NCBI GenBank assembly: GCA_003487005.1
Contig: DNFG01000383.1
Location: 515-15,949 of the forward strand
Source: Bryobacterales bacterium
GTDB lineage: Bacteria; Acidobacteriota; Terriglobia; Bryobacterales; Bryobacteraceae
Direction: 5' to 3'
DNA: 15,435 nucleotides
How positions within the stretch are numbered: the first letter of the stretch is position 1; each line of letters opens with the position of its first letter. The notes beneath the pieces were generated by a model, which worked only from the letters and a program-made list of their open reading frames with translations, made no database searches and had not been told where the DNA came from. A program made the translations under genes and the position numbers. Positions 6,858 to 15,435 of this stretch are shown piece by piece.

Positions 6858-7208
6858 CTACCGCTTGCGTGCCGGCTTCTTCGCGGCGGGTTTGGACGAG
6901 GGGGGGGCTTCCGCGGCAATGGGCTCGTCCGCGTCACCGTTGCCGGCCGCGCTTGCTTCGATTTCCGGATCGAGTCCCGATTCAGCGTCTGCCGCCGCCG
7001 CGGCGGCGGCTTCCGCTTCCGCGGCTTTCTTCAACTCACGTTTGGTGGGCGGAGCGATGCTGTCGCGGAATTCCTGTTCGTGGTAGCAGGTGCGGCAGCG
7101 GACCTTGGCGGGGGCATCATCGACGATGGCGAGGACGGAATGGTTTGTAACGCGTTTGCACTTGATGCAAAAGTCGTCGATGTCGTCACCAAGTCGCAAG
7201 CCCCACAT
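6858..7208 (-). CDS. Small CxxC zinc-finger protein with Lys/Ala-rich tail
   Basis: A 116-aa protein starting at ATG 7208, preceded by AGGAAAGG at good spacing (7213-7220 on this strand). The first 50 residues carry a four-cysteine site, C14/C17 (DFCIKCK) and C38/C41 (CRTC), almost certainly binding zinc. After that comes a low-complexity linker with an Ala run and Asp/Glu residues, then a basic end KPAAKKPARKR, typical of nucleic-acid-associated tails. I do not recognise a named family; RNA or DNA binding is an inference from the zinc ribbon plus basic tail. The stop at 6858 is 27 nt from the start of the CCA enzyme, so the two could share a transcript, with this gene first. The frame stays open far upstream of 7208, but that extension lacks a ribosome site and overlaps the divergent gene. 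Confidence 0.75.
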   Translation of the reverse strand: MWGLRLGDDIDDFCIKCKRVTNHSVLAIVDDAPAKVRCRTCYHEQEFRDSIAPPTKRELKKAAEAEAAAAAAADAESGLDPEIEASAAGNGDADEPIAAEAPPSSKPAAKKPARKR

Positions 7209-7280
7209 GATTGCCTTTCCTGCCGGGCTGCTGCCCGTTCGGAGTATATCGAAAAACGCCCGCCCGCGTATCATCAAGGT
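7209..7280. promoter_or_regulatory. Divergent promoter region
   Basis: This 72-bp gap separates the zinc-finger gene (minus) and the adaptor gene (plus), so promoters for both must lie in or near it. On the minus strand TATACT (7243-7248) is a good -10-like hexamer about 35 nt from the start codon, with no convincing -35. TATATC at 7245-7250 could serve the + strand. The two overlap, so firing may be mutually exclusive. Experimental start sites are needed to confirm either. Confidence 0.3.
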
Positions 7281-8279
7281 ATGAAGAAGGCATGGATGAC
7301 GGCCGCCGCGGCGGCGGTGGTGCTGGCAGGTGCGGGGTGGGGAGGGTGGACGTACTGGCAGGGGCGGAAGGCGGCCCCGAAGGCGGCGCCGGCGGCGGAG
7401 GCGCCGGAATTGCCAGCGGGCGCGCTCGTGAGTCTGCAGGGGGTGTTGCGGGCGCAGAACGTGGTGACGGTGATCGCGCCGCTGGATGGGGTGATGGAGG
7501 AAGTGCCGGTGACGGTGGGCGAGGAGGTGTTCGAGAGCCAGATTCTGGGGCGGATTGCGAACGATTTGCTGGAGCAGAACGAACGGAACGCGACATTGGA
7601 GTTGGAGCGGGCACAGGCGCGGGTGGGCGCACTGGAGAGCACGTTGCTGGCCGCGCGGCTCGAGGAGTCGCGGGCTTCGGCTGATGCAGCGCGGGCGCGG
7701 TCGGAATACGCACGGGCCGAACGCGAGTACCAAAGACAGCGCATTCTGCTGCGCGAAGGGGCGACGGCGAAGAACACGCACGATGCGACGCAGAAGGTGT
7801 TCGAGTCCACGCAGGTCGAGTCGGAGACTCTGACGGCGCTGACGCGCGCGATTCAGGAGCGGATTCAGCAGGCCTCGCGAGACATCGAGGCGGCGCGCAA
7901 GACACTGGCGGAAGAGGAAGAGAAACTGGAACTGGCGCGGCTGGAACTGGCGGCGGAGCAGGTGGTGTCGCCGGTGGACGGCGTGGTGGTGGCGATCCGC
8001 AAGTCGGCCGGGGCGGAGGTCAAGAAGGAAGTGGACATCCTGTTCGACATCGCGGTGGACCTGACGGCGATGGAGGTCGTGCTGGAACCGGAGCCGCCGG
8101 TGCTGAAGCGGGTGAAGGTGGGCATGGAAGCGCTGGTGGATCTGGCGGACCTGCCGGGCGACGGTTTGCCGGCGGCAGTGCGGGCCGTCGAGGAGGGCAA
8201 AGTGTACGTAGAGTTCGCAAGCCCAACGCCCCTCGCACGCCCTGGGGACCCGGCGTTCGTCCGGCTGAAGTTACCATAG
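7281..8279 (+). CDS. HlyD/MFP-type periplasmic adaptor (membrane fusion protein)
   Basis: A 332-aa protein. The N-terminus (KKAWMTAAAAAVVLAGAGWGG) is a membrane anchor or signal. The first half of a lipoyl/barrel-sandwich domain is at about 60-92 (VVTVIAPLDGVMEEVPVTVG). A long Glu/Ala/Arg-rich coiled-coil hairpin runs from about 95 to 222. The second lipoyl half follows at about 226-250 (VVSPVDGVVVAIRKSAGAEV), then a beta-barrel. This is the standard order for adaptors bridging an inner-membrane pump to an outer-membrane channel. No RND, ABC or MFS pump and no TolC-like gene is adjacent, so the partner must be encoded elsewhere. ATG 7281 is used because MKK is a typical signal start; in-frame ATG 7296, with GAAGAAGG just upstream, is an alternative. 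The fumarase begins 20 nt downstream and may be cotranscribed. Confidence 0.82.
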   Translation: MKKAWMTAAAAAVVLAGAGWGGWTYWQGRKAAPKAAPAAEAPELPAGALVSLQGVLRAQNVVTVIAPLDGVMEEVPVTVGEEVFESQILGRIANDLLEQNERNATLELERAQARVGALESTLLAARLEESRASADAARARSEYARAEREYQRQRILLREGATAKNTHDATQKVFESTQVESETLTALTRAIQERIQQASRDIEAARKTLAEEEEKLELARLELAAEQVVSPVDGVVVAIRKSAGAEVKKEVDILFDIAVDLTAMEVVLEPEPPVLKRVKVGMEALVDLADLPGDGLPAAVRAVEEGKVYVEFASPTPLARPGDPAFVRLKLP

Positions 8280-8285
8280 AAGTTT

Positions 8286-8290
8286 AGGAG
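8286..8290 (+). promoter_or_regulatory. Ribosome binding site for fumarase
   Basis: AGGAG lies 9 nt upstream of ATG 8300, within the 20-nt gap after the adaptor gene. It fixes the fumarase start. Confidence 0.65.
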
Positions 8291-8299
8291 CCAATACTC

Positions 8300-9817
<1,518 letters not shown>

Positions 9818-9823
9818 GGGATC

Positions 9824-9832
9824 TGGTATACT
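9824..9832 (+). promoter_or_regulatory. Extended -10 promoter of tRNA-Phe
   Basis: TGGTATACT matches the extended -10 pattern TGnTATAAT except at one base. It lies just after the fumarase stop and would start transcription near 9839, leaving a leader of about 9 nt before the tRNA. No good -35 hexamer is visible at 16-18 nt, consistent with extended -10 usage. Confidence 0.5.
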
Positions 9833-9847
9833 CGTGAGTGCGCTGAT

Positions 9848-9923
9848 GGCCAGGTAGCTCAGTTGGTAGAGCGCGGCCCTGAAAAGGCCGGCGTCGGCGG
9901 TTCAAGTCCGTCCCTGGCCACCA
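9848..9923 (+). tRNA. tRNA-Phe (anticodon GAA), CCA encoded
   Basis: A full cloverleaf of 76 nt. The acceptor stem GGCCAGG (9848-9854) pairs perfectly with CCTGGCC (9913-9919), followed by discriminator A and encoded CCA. The D stem is GCTC/GAGC. The anticodon stem CGGCC/GGCCG encloses the seven-base loop CTGAAAA, giving anticodon GAA. The T loop is TTCAAGT on a stem GGCGG/CCGTC with one G-T pair. The gene reads UUC/UUU codons. It starts 30 nt after the fumarase stop with its own likely promoter and converges with the GH116 gene. Confidence 0.95.
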
Positions 9924-9971
9924 CTTGCGCCTCACTGGCTTTCCATTCACAGTTCCGATGACCCGTCACCA

Positions 9972-12677
9972 TCACGCCCGCTGGGCTGTGAGGGTCAGGC
10001 TGTTGCCCGCGCCCAGGCGGCGTGGGGCGGGGAGTGTGACCGGGCGATACCCGGGCAACAGGACCCGGGCCAGAGTGATCTCGCCCTCCCGGACCGTCAG
10101 CCGCAGCGAAATTTCAGCCCCGCTCGATCCGGCATCGCACACCCCAAACGCCGAACCAGTTGACCAGAAGTGTCTGCCGGCAGTGCCAACCAGCCGGAGT
10201 GTCTGGTCCGGGGCGCTGTAGTCGAAACCGGTCAGGGCCAGCACTGCCGCCCAACTCGCCATGGCCCGTGCATAGTGGTGGCCGCATTCGGCTTCGTCGA
10301 AGGGATTGCGGCGGGATCCATCGTAGCGCGCACGGATATTCCGGATACAGGTCAGTCCCTCGTCCAGGAGTCCCTCCTGGATCATCCCGACAGCGGCGGT
10401 GTATTCAAACCCGGTCATCACTTCGCTGAAATAGGGGAAAGGCTTGGCCGGCCGGTCTTTAGGATACGCGGCCATCAGCAGCGCGCTCTCGTTTTCGAGG
10501 GCATACCCGCGCATGGCGTTGAAGTGGTCCGCCAGCGTTTCGCGGTAGTTGTACTTGAGAATGCTGCGGAGGGTCGTCTGGATGTGCGCGGCGTCACCGA
10601 GGTGACCCAGACCACAAACATGGGCCATGAACTGGCCCACGAGTTGATCCACCAGGCATCCGGTGGCCAGTTGGAAGTCGGGATTGGACAGATCCTTCGA
10701 GCCCATGCCGACCAGCAGGCTCGGCGCGACCTTGGAAGCATCGCCCGGCGGCCGAACTTCGTGGATGTAGTATTCGCCGTTGAACAGGTGTTGATCCATC
10801 CAGCGGCTGCCGCGGGTGGCCAGATCCCGGCAGGTGGTTTCGAACTCGCGGTCGCCCAGATGCGCCGCCATCTTCTCTGCCGCGCGAAGCGCGCCGAGAT
10901 ACCAGAACCCCATCTGGGGATTCGGCCCGTAATACTCGACGTCCATCGTGTTGTGCTGCGCGCCCTCCATCACACCGTCGCGGTCGGCGTCCCAGCCGCC
11001 GGGAATCCAGCAGAATTCGAGCGCCCGCCGGACACCCGGCCACAACTCCTTCAACGCCTGATCATTGCCTTGCAGACGCCAGTCCCGGTAGACCTTCATG
11101 ATGCAGCCCATCTGCCCGTCCGCCGCCGCCTTGCCGTAGCTGTTCGCCCGTTCGAGCGGCAGGTTGACGCGGAAGCTCATCAGGCCCTGTCCGCTGGTCG
11201 AATGGACGAACTCCACCTCGCGCATGCTCCACGAAAGGTCCCCGAACAGGTGCGCGGTGGCCTGTTCGTAGTTCCAGACATGGGTGCAGGAGCCGTGGCA
11301 GCACCCCTTCTGATCCCCGGTCCCCTCCCAGCCGAAGAGCTTGCCGTCGGGTGTCCGGAAGCAGGTCTGCGTGGCGAACGTGCTCACGTTGAACAGCGCC
11401 GCTTCCTTCACCACCTCCGGCAGGCTGGAAGAACAAAAATCGCGGACGAACCCGACGGTGCGCCTTCGGAGTTCGGGCAGTCGTGAAGCGATCGTCGTCA
11501 CCGCGTTCCACGCGTCCTCGAAGCGCGTCGTATAGTAATTTCCGACCAGATCGGCGGCTGTCCGCTTGGCCTCCGGCGTGTTCCACGCATAGCGGTTCGG
11601 GAAGTGCCATGCCACCAGGAAGGTGACTTCCCGGGTCTCGCCAGGGCCAACCTCAATGCCCGCGGCGAGCGAACCAGCGGGAGCAGGTTCGCCCGTGACC
11701 GGGCGGGCCTCGAGCCGTCCATCGGCGCTGAAGTCATCCCAGAAGTCGAGCAGTGCGCCACCCCACTGTGGATCCGTCCAGCAGACCCGGTGGGTGACGC
11801 CCTGATCCGAAAGCACGGCGAGCGCGAGGCTCCCCCACTGCTCCGCCCGCGGGTCCACCCCGGCGGAATCCATGAAGAGTCCCGACAGCCCCGGCGATGT
11901 CCGGAACACGTTCCGGTTCTGCCGCGCGCCCCGGGGTTGCCAGTCGCCCTTCCAATCCCGTTCGGCCTCCCACCCGTCCATGCCGACGAAGTTCGGCAGC
12001 GTCCCGCAGATGGAGGCGCGCACCGGCCGGCTTCCCGGATTCGTCAGCCGGTAGGTGAGGATCGCCACCGGAAATCCGCTCGACTCGGAGTCGGCCGGGA
12101 TGAAGGGGCTGAACGCGCGCAGTTCCACCTGCACGGGCACCGCCGGGTCGCTCAGACGAACCTGCGCCAGGGGCCAGGCGGCGCCGAATTCGCAATCAGG
12201 GAAGCGGGGCAGTCCGTGCGTCGGGTTCCTGCTTCCATGACTGCCTTCATAGGCGCCGGCCGGCAGCGGACCCTCGAGGACCCGCGCCCCCTGCCTCTCG
12301 CCGTCGTCGAACCAGAGCGCGAAGAACGGCGCGGCGCCTCCGCGCACTGGCGTGAATCCCTTGGCAGGCCTGTTGACGACCTCCCAGTCGCGGAGCGCCC
12401 CGGACCCGGACAGGCTCACGCTCCCCGTCCCCACGCCGCCCACCGGCATCGCGATCCTCTCCAGTTGCGGCCCCGTGTACTTGCGCAGCACGGGCCAGTC
12501 CGGCGTCCCGCCCACCGTCGCTTGTGCGAAAGCAGAGGCCGGCAGCGCGTGGAAACGCGCGCCCGCCACCACGGGGGCCAGCGACGCGAGCCGGAAAAAC
12601 CCGCGGCGATCCAGCGGAGTTTCGGTGCCGCAGCCGTCACCAGGATCGGGGCAGCACGAATTGGGGTCCTTGCTCAT
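9972..12677 (-). CDS. GH116 family glycoside hydrolase, Tat-exported
   Basis: A 901-aa enzyme of the GH116 (GBA2/DUF608) type, a family of beta-glucosidases, beta-xylosidases and related retaining enzymes. The N-terminus has a twin-arginine signal: R24-R25 in DRRGFFRLASLAPVVAGAR, with a likely cleavage after about residue 50 (ASAFA). A beta-sandwich N-terminal domain follows (about 65-340; PVGGVGTGSVSLSGSGALRDWEV is typical), then the alpha/alpha catalytic domain (about 380-840). The probable nucleophile is E451 (LFGWEG), upstream of CCHGSCTHVWNYEQ, and the probable acid/base is D579 (HNTMDVEYYGPNP). Both are assigned by analogy with characterised GH116 enzymes; the spacing of 128 residues is shorter than I recall for those. 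The substrate is unknown. Three cysteines (8, 9 and 16) precede the Tat motif. The gene lies 58 bp downstream of a TonB receptor on the same strand. Confidence 0.82.
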   Translation of the reverse strand: MSKDPNSCCPDPGDGCGTETPLDRRGFFRLASLAPVVAGARFHALPASAFAQATVGGTPDWPVLRKYTGPQLERIAMPVGGVGTGSVSLSGSGALRDWEVVNRPAKGFTPVRGGAAPFFALWFDDGERQGARVLEGPLPAGAYEGSHGSRNPTHGLPRFPDCEFGAAWPLAQVRLSDPAVPVQVELRAFSPFIPADSESSGFPVAILTYRLTNPGSRPVRASICGTLPNFVGMDGWEAERDWKGDWQPRGARQNRNVFRTSPGLSGLFMDSAGVDPRAEQWGSLALAVLSDQGVTHRVCWTDPQWGGALLDFWDDFSADGRLEARPVTGEPAPAGSLAAGIEVGPGETREVTFLVAWHFPNRYAWNTPEAKRTAADLVGNYYTTRFEDAWNAVTTIASRLPELRRRTVGFVRDFCSSSLPEVVKEAALFNVSTFATQTCFRTPDGKLFGWEGTGDQKGCCHGSCTHVWNYEQATAHLFGDLSWSMREVEFVHSTSGQGLMSFRVNLPLERANSYGKAAADGQMGCIMKVYRDWRLQGNDQALKELWPGVRRALEFCWIPGGWDADRDGVMEGAQHNTMDVEYYGPNPQMGFWYLGALRAAEKMAAHLGDREFETTCRDLATRGSRWMDQHLFNGEYYIHEVRPPGDASKVAPSLLVGMGSKDLSNPDFQLATGCLVDQLVGQFMAHVCGLGHLGDAAHIQTTLRSILKYNYRETLADHFNAMRGYALENESALLMAAYPKDRPAKPFPYFSEVMTGFEYTAAVGMIQEGLLDEGLTCIRNIRARYDGSRRNPFDEAECGHHYARAMASWAAVLALTGFDYSAPDQTLRLVGTAGRHFWSTGSAFGVCDAGSSGAEISLRLTVREGEITLARVLLPGYRPVTLPAPRRLGAGNSLTLTAQRA

Positions 12678-12691
12678 GGGAGCATCTTACA

Positions 12692-12726
12692 GCGCCCGGT
12701 TTGATCCGTGTCGGATCAGCGGGCGC
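12692..12726 (-). promoter_or_regulatory. Two-part stem-loop between the TonB receptor and GH116 genes
   Basis: Outer arms GCGCCCG (12692-12698) and CGGGCGC (12720-12726) pair perfectly over 7 bp. After a small asymmetric internal loop (3 nt against 1 nt), inner arms TGATCCG (12702-12708) and CGGATCA (12712-12718) pair over 7 bp around a TGT loop. In the transcript of the minus strand this sits after the receptor stop and about 14 nt before the GH116 start codon. No U-run follows, so it looks more like an mRNA-stabilising, processing or attenuating element than a full terminator. Confidence 0.6.
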
Positions 12727-12735
12727 CGCGGCTGC

Positions 12736-15435
12736 TCAGAACACCCAGCGCACCGCAACCTGGATCTGCCGCGAAGGTGTGCTCGTGCTGATGATCCGCC
12801 CCGCCGACCCCACTCGTCCGCCGGAACTGGTAAACAGGCGCAGTTCCCACGGCCCGTCGAAGTTCGGGCGGTTGGTCAGGTTGAAGGTTTCGAACCGGAA
12901 CCGGATCTCTTGCCGCTCCGACCGCCACAAGGCCTTGTGCAGCGCTGCATTCAGCGAAAACAGCCCCGGCCCGGTCAGCGTATTGCGGCCGAGGTTCCCC
13001 AGGAACCCCGCCTCCGGCAGCGCGAAGGCCAGCGGATCGAAATACCGCCCGGGGTCACCCAATATCACGGGCGGTCCCGCAGCCGCCAGATTCGGCCGCT
13101 GGTCCAGATCGCCGAAACCCGAGCGCATCCGCGCCCGGTCGAAGCCCACCCGCGGGTTGAATGGAAAACCCGTCTGCATCTGAACGAGGCCCAGCACCTC
13201 CCAGCCTCCCGCCAGATGCCGTGACCACCCCGCGCGCGGCGAAGGCAGCGTCCAAACCGCATTGGCGTTCAGGGTGTGCCGGACGTCAAAATCGGCGCGG
13301 CCTCTCTGCTCGCGGATGTTGTACGGCTGCGGCATCCGGTCGCTGTTGTCGAAATCGGTCTGCGTGGAACTCGAACTCTCGTCGATCGCCTTGGCCCACG
13401 TGTAGCTCGTCTGGAATTGCACTCCCTGCGACAGGCGCCGCTGCAATCGCAACGTGAGAGCGTGATAGAACGAGTTGAAATCCGAACTCCGCAGGCCGAT
13501 TCGTCCCAGCGACGGATTGCGCAGCGGCGCAGTGGCCGGGAAGAACAGCCGCCCGTCCACCATCTGCGCCTGCGCGACATTGACATCGCCAAACTGCCCG
13601 ATCAGATGCGCCCCGCGCGACCCCGAATACCCAACCTCGAGCGACGTCCGCTTCCCCAGATCCTGCTCCACCGCGAACCGGTACTGCATGACGTAAGGCT
13701 GTTGCAAATGGTAGGCGAGTCCATCCATCGAGTTGTCGACACGCGCGTTCGCCAGCGCGGCCAGCATGTCGGGGAACGAAGGGTTGTCGATGAAGGCGCG
13801 GTTAAAGAACGGCGGCACGCGCATGCCCGCGATCGTCACCTCGCGCGAAGTCAGGAGGTCGAAGAACATCCCCGCGCCCGCCCGGACTACCGTCCGGCCC
13901 GAGCCAAAAACGTCCCACGCCAATGCCGCCCTCGGCGCGAAGTTCGCCTTCGACGGATTCGCGAACAACGGGCCCCCGATCGTCAGGCCTGTATCCCGCA
14001 ACGGGTCGCGCAAAGTCGCGATCTTTCCATCCGCCTCGCTTGGCGGCGTGTAGCCCTCGTAGCGCACGCCGAGCGTCAGACTCAGCCCGGGCCGGGCGCG
14101 CCACTCGTCCTGCGCGAAGAAGAAATACTGGTTCTGCCTCCACAGCCGGCTCGTGTCGGAGTCGGGCGTCATCAGATCGGCCCCGCGCGACACGCCCTCC
14201 AGAAGCGATTGGAGCGACGTGAACCGGTAGCGGCCGCTGGCCCGGAAGTCCCCCAACTGCCGGAAACTCAGCCGGTCGTAACCCGCCCCCGCGCGGAATG
14301 TGTGGCCGCCTCGCGTGTGGGTCAGATCGTAATTGAACTGGCCGTTCTGCAGCAGATGCTTGCGGGGCAGTGCGCTCACGGCCGCCGTGGTCAGGTCGCT
14401 CAGTCCGGTGACCTCGATCGTGCCCAGCGGCCTCCCGCGCACGAACGTCACCCCCTCGGCCAGCGCCGGCGGCGTCGCATCCTCGGCGTTCCGGACCCGC
14501 GAATAGCCGAACCGGAAGGCGTGCAATGTCGCGGCCGACTGCACAAAGGTCGTCTCGCTGTGCAGAAAATGAAAATGCGAATCCGAAGCGAAATTCCAGA
14601 ACAGGAACGTGTCGGGCGCCGCCGTCGAAGCCTGATTTGACGAGTATCGCACCGAGGTCCGCAGTCCGTCATTCAGCAAGAAATCACCGCGGGTCGCGAA
14701 GAAATGGTCATCCGCTCTCGTAGCCGCCGTCGATACAAACTCTCCCGTGCCGTCGCCGAAATCAGCCCCATTCGGCAGCGGATACAGATCAAGAAACGGC
14801 CGGACCAGCGGATTCACCTGAACCTGCCGGTTCGGCAGCCGCCCCTCCCGCGCCGCGGCCGTGATCGTCGTCGCCCGCTGCGTCCTTCCTCGCGACTCCC
14901 GCAAATCCTCGTAATTCACCAGAAAGAACGCCCGGTTCGCCCGTAGAGGCCCGCTTAGCAATCCCCCCGCCTGATTGCGCCGCAGCGACGGCTGCTTCTC
15001 CCCAGGCACATCGAAATAATTCCGCGCATCCAGCGCGTCATTCCGCAGAAAATGATACAAACTCCCGTGCCATTCGTTGCCCCCGGCGCGCGAAACCGCC
15101 GTGAACACCCCGCTCGCCGCGCGTCCGTACTCCGCGCTGAACGGGTTCGCGATCAGCCGCAACTCCTCGATGCTCTCTACCCCTAACAGCCGCCCCCCCG
15201 CGCTCGCCGGCGCCGACCCGGAGGCATCGTTCAAATACAGCCCGTCCAGCCGGAATGCGTTCTGGTTCGGCCGGTTTCCGTTTACCGCCGGCTGCACCCC
15301 AAGCCCGTTGTACATCGCTCCCTCGTTGTTGTTCGCGATGGCAATGCCCGGCTGTTGCGCCGCCAGATCGAACAGGTCCCGCCCGTTCAACGGCAGGTTC
15401 GCCAGTTGTTTCTGCACCCCAAGCCCGTTGTACAT
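12736..15435 (-). CDS. TonB-dependent receptor, Oar-like (5' truncated by window edge)
   Basis: 899 codons are visible; the start lies beyond the right edge, so the signal peptide, any N-terminal carboxypeptidase-regulatory-like domain and the TonB box are missing. The visible N-terminal part is the plug: LPLNGRDLFDLAAQQPG, then NRPNQNAFRLDGLYLND, GVESIEELRLIANPFSAEYG and GNEWHGSLYHFLRND, a set typical of the large Oar-like outer-membrane receptors abundant in Acidobacteriota. The rest is a long beta-barrel with many alternating aromatic strands, ending in VAVRWVF with a terminal Phe, the outer-membrane assembly signal. These receptors import or bind large substrates; the ligand cannot be read from sequence. 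The gene precedes the GH116 gene on the same strand, suggesting glycan or glycoside uptake paired with hydrolysis (inference). The first 8 visible residues (MYNGLGVQ) repeat at residues 41-48. Confidence 0.88.
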   Translation of the reverse strand: MYNGLGVQKQLANLPLNGRDLFDLAAQQPGIAIANNNEGAMYNGLGVQPAVNGNRPNQNAFRLDGLYLNDASGSAPASAGGRLLGVESIEELRLIANPFSAEYGRAASGVFTAVSRAGGNEWHGSLYHFLRNDALDARNYFDVPGEKQPSLRRNQAGGLLSGPLRANRAFFLVNYEDLRESRGRTQRATTITAAAREGRLPNRQVQVNPLVRPFLDLYPLPNGADFGDGTGEFVSTAATRADDHFFATRGDFLLNDGLRTSVRYSSNQASTAAPDTFLFWNFASDSHFHFLHSETTFVQSAATLHAFRFGYSRVRNAEDATPPALAEGVTFVRGRPLGTIEVTGLSDLTTAAVSALPRKHLLQNGQFNYDLTHTRGGHTFRAGAGYDRLSFRQLGDFRASGRYRFTSLQSLLEGVSRGADLMTPDSDTSRLWRQNQYFFFAQDEWRARPGLSLTLGVRYEGYTPPSEADGKIATLRDPLRDTGLTIGGPLFANPSKANFAPRAALAWDVFGSGRTVVRAGAGMFFDLLTSREVTIAGMRVPPFFNRAFIDNPSFPDMLAALANARVDNSMDGLAYHLQQPYVMQYRFAVEQDLGKRTSLEVGYSGSRGAHLIGQFGDVNVAQAQMVDGRLFFPATAPLRNPSLGRIGLRSSDFNSFYHALTLRLQRRLSQGVQFQTSYTWAKAIDESSSSTQTDFDNSDRMPQPYNIREQRGRADFDVRHTLNANAVWTLPSPRAGWSRHLAGGWEVLGLVQMQTGFPFNPRVGFDRARMRSGFGDLDQRPNLAAAGPPVILGDPGRYFDPLAFALPEAGFLGNLGRNTLTGPGLFSLNAALHKALWRSERQEIRFRFETFNLTNRPNFDGPWELRLFTSSGGRVGSAGRIISTSTPSRQIQVAVRWVF
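15292..15435. repeat. 24-nt direct repeat pair at the window edge
   Basis: Positions 15292-15315 and 15412-15435 are identical over 24 nt, exactly 120 nt (40 codons) apart, both encoding MYNGLGVQ in the receptor frame. The second copy ends at the last base of the window. The inner copy fits its context; the outer copy sits where Oar-like receptors usually have other sequence before QLANLPLNGRD, so it may be an assembly-end artefact. Confidence 0.75.

Noticed and set aside
7080..7280. Upstream extension of the adaptor gene to 7080.
   Set aside because: It would overlap the divergent zinc-finger gene by over 120 nt and bury the signal peptide; the MKK start at 7281 gives a normal adaptor.
7209..7781. 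Upstream extension of the zinc-finger frame to 7781.
   Set aside because: The extension is Arg/Pro/His-rich shadow sequence opposite the adaptor; ATG 7208 has a strong ribosome site and directly precedes the conserved-looking Cys domain.
9848..9971. tRNA-Phe as an integration (att) site marking an island.
   Set aside because: No integrase is present and no second copy of the tRNA 3' end is seen in the window; the skew change alone does not show integration.
9924..9971. Bidirectional terminator between tRNA-Phe and the GH116 stop.
   Set aside because: I found no stable hairpin with a T-run on either strand in these 48 bases.
10170..11486. 438-aa + strand open frame opposite the GH116 gene.
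   Set aside because: No domain and biased composition; the minus frame encodes a full-length GH116 protein with Tat signal.
13276..14640. 454-aa + strand open frame opposite the TonB receptor.
   Set aside because: Arg/His/Gln-rich translation with no motif; a shadow of the receptor gene.

Overview
This 15.4 kb window is GC-rich bacterial chromosomal DNA, densely coding on both strands. The gene content best fits an Acidobacteriota genome of the Solibacter/Bryobacter kind. The main pointer is an Oar-like TonB-dependent receptor with the plug motif LPLNGRD; very high GC, long GH116 proteins and DUF4178 cassettes agree with it. This placement is inference from gene content, not from a marker gene. 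No phage, insertion sequence, CRISPR array or resistance gene is visible.

Region 1 (1-5502, + strand) is one tight operon. It begins with the 3' end of a truncated gene and continues with two zinc-ribbon DUF4178 proteins, one soluble and one membrane-anchored. Next come a 62-aa secreted protein, a two-helix DUF350 membrane protein, a polyamine aminopropyltransferase fused to a multi-helix membrane domain, and an FAD-dependent amine-oxidase-like protein. Gaps are 3, 6, 3 and 15 nt, and the operon contains a TTGA and probably a GTGA stop/start overlap. DUF4178, DUF350 and spermidine-synthase-like genes recur together in bacteria. The physical role is unproven; a polyamine-linked function at the cell envelope is the natural reading. 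This is the most interesting part of the window.

Region 2 (5499-9817) holds housekeeping and transport genes. A CCA-adding tRNA nucleotidyltransferase lies on the minus strand and converges on the operon with overlapping stop codons. A small minus-strand zinc-finger protein with a basic tail follows. Divergent from it are a lone HlyD-type periplasmic adaptor and a single-chain class I fumarase on the + strand.

Region 3 is a tRNA-Phe(GAA) gene with encoded CCA and an extended -10 promoter (9824-9923).

Region 4 (9972-15435, minus strand) holds a TonB-dependent receptor, truncated by the window edge, followed 58 bp downstream by a Tat-exported GH116 glycoside hydrolase. A strong two-part stem-loop fills the gap between them, suggesting one transcript with an RNA element controlling the relative levels of the two genes.

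Two large-scale features stand out. Third-position G/C skew follows the strand rather than the gene: the + strand is G-rich up to about 9.8 kb in genes of both orientations, and C-rich over the receptor gene at the far right. Both window edges also carry suspicious repeats, a 34-bp perfect palindrome on the left and a 24-nt duplication on the right, which look like contig-end artefacts.
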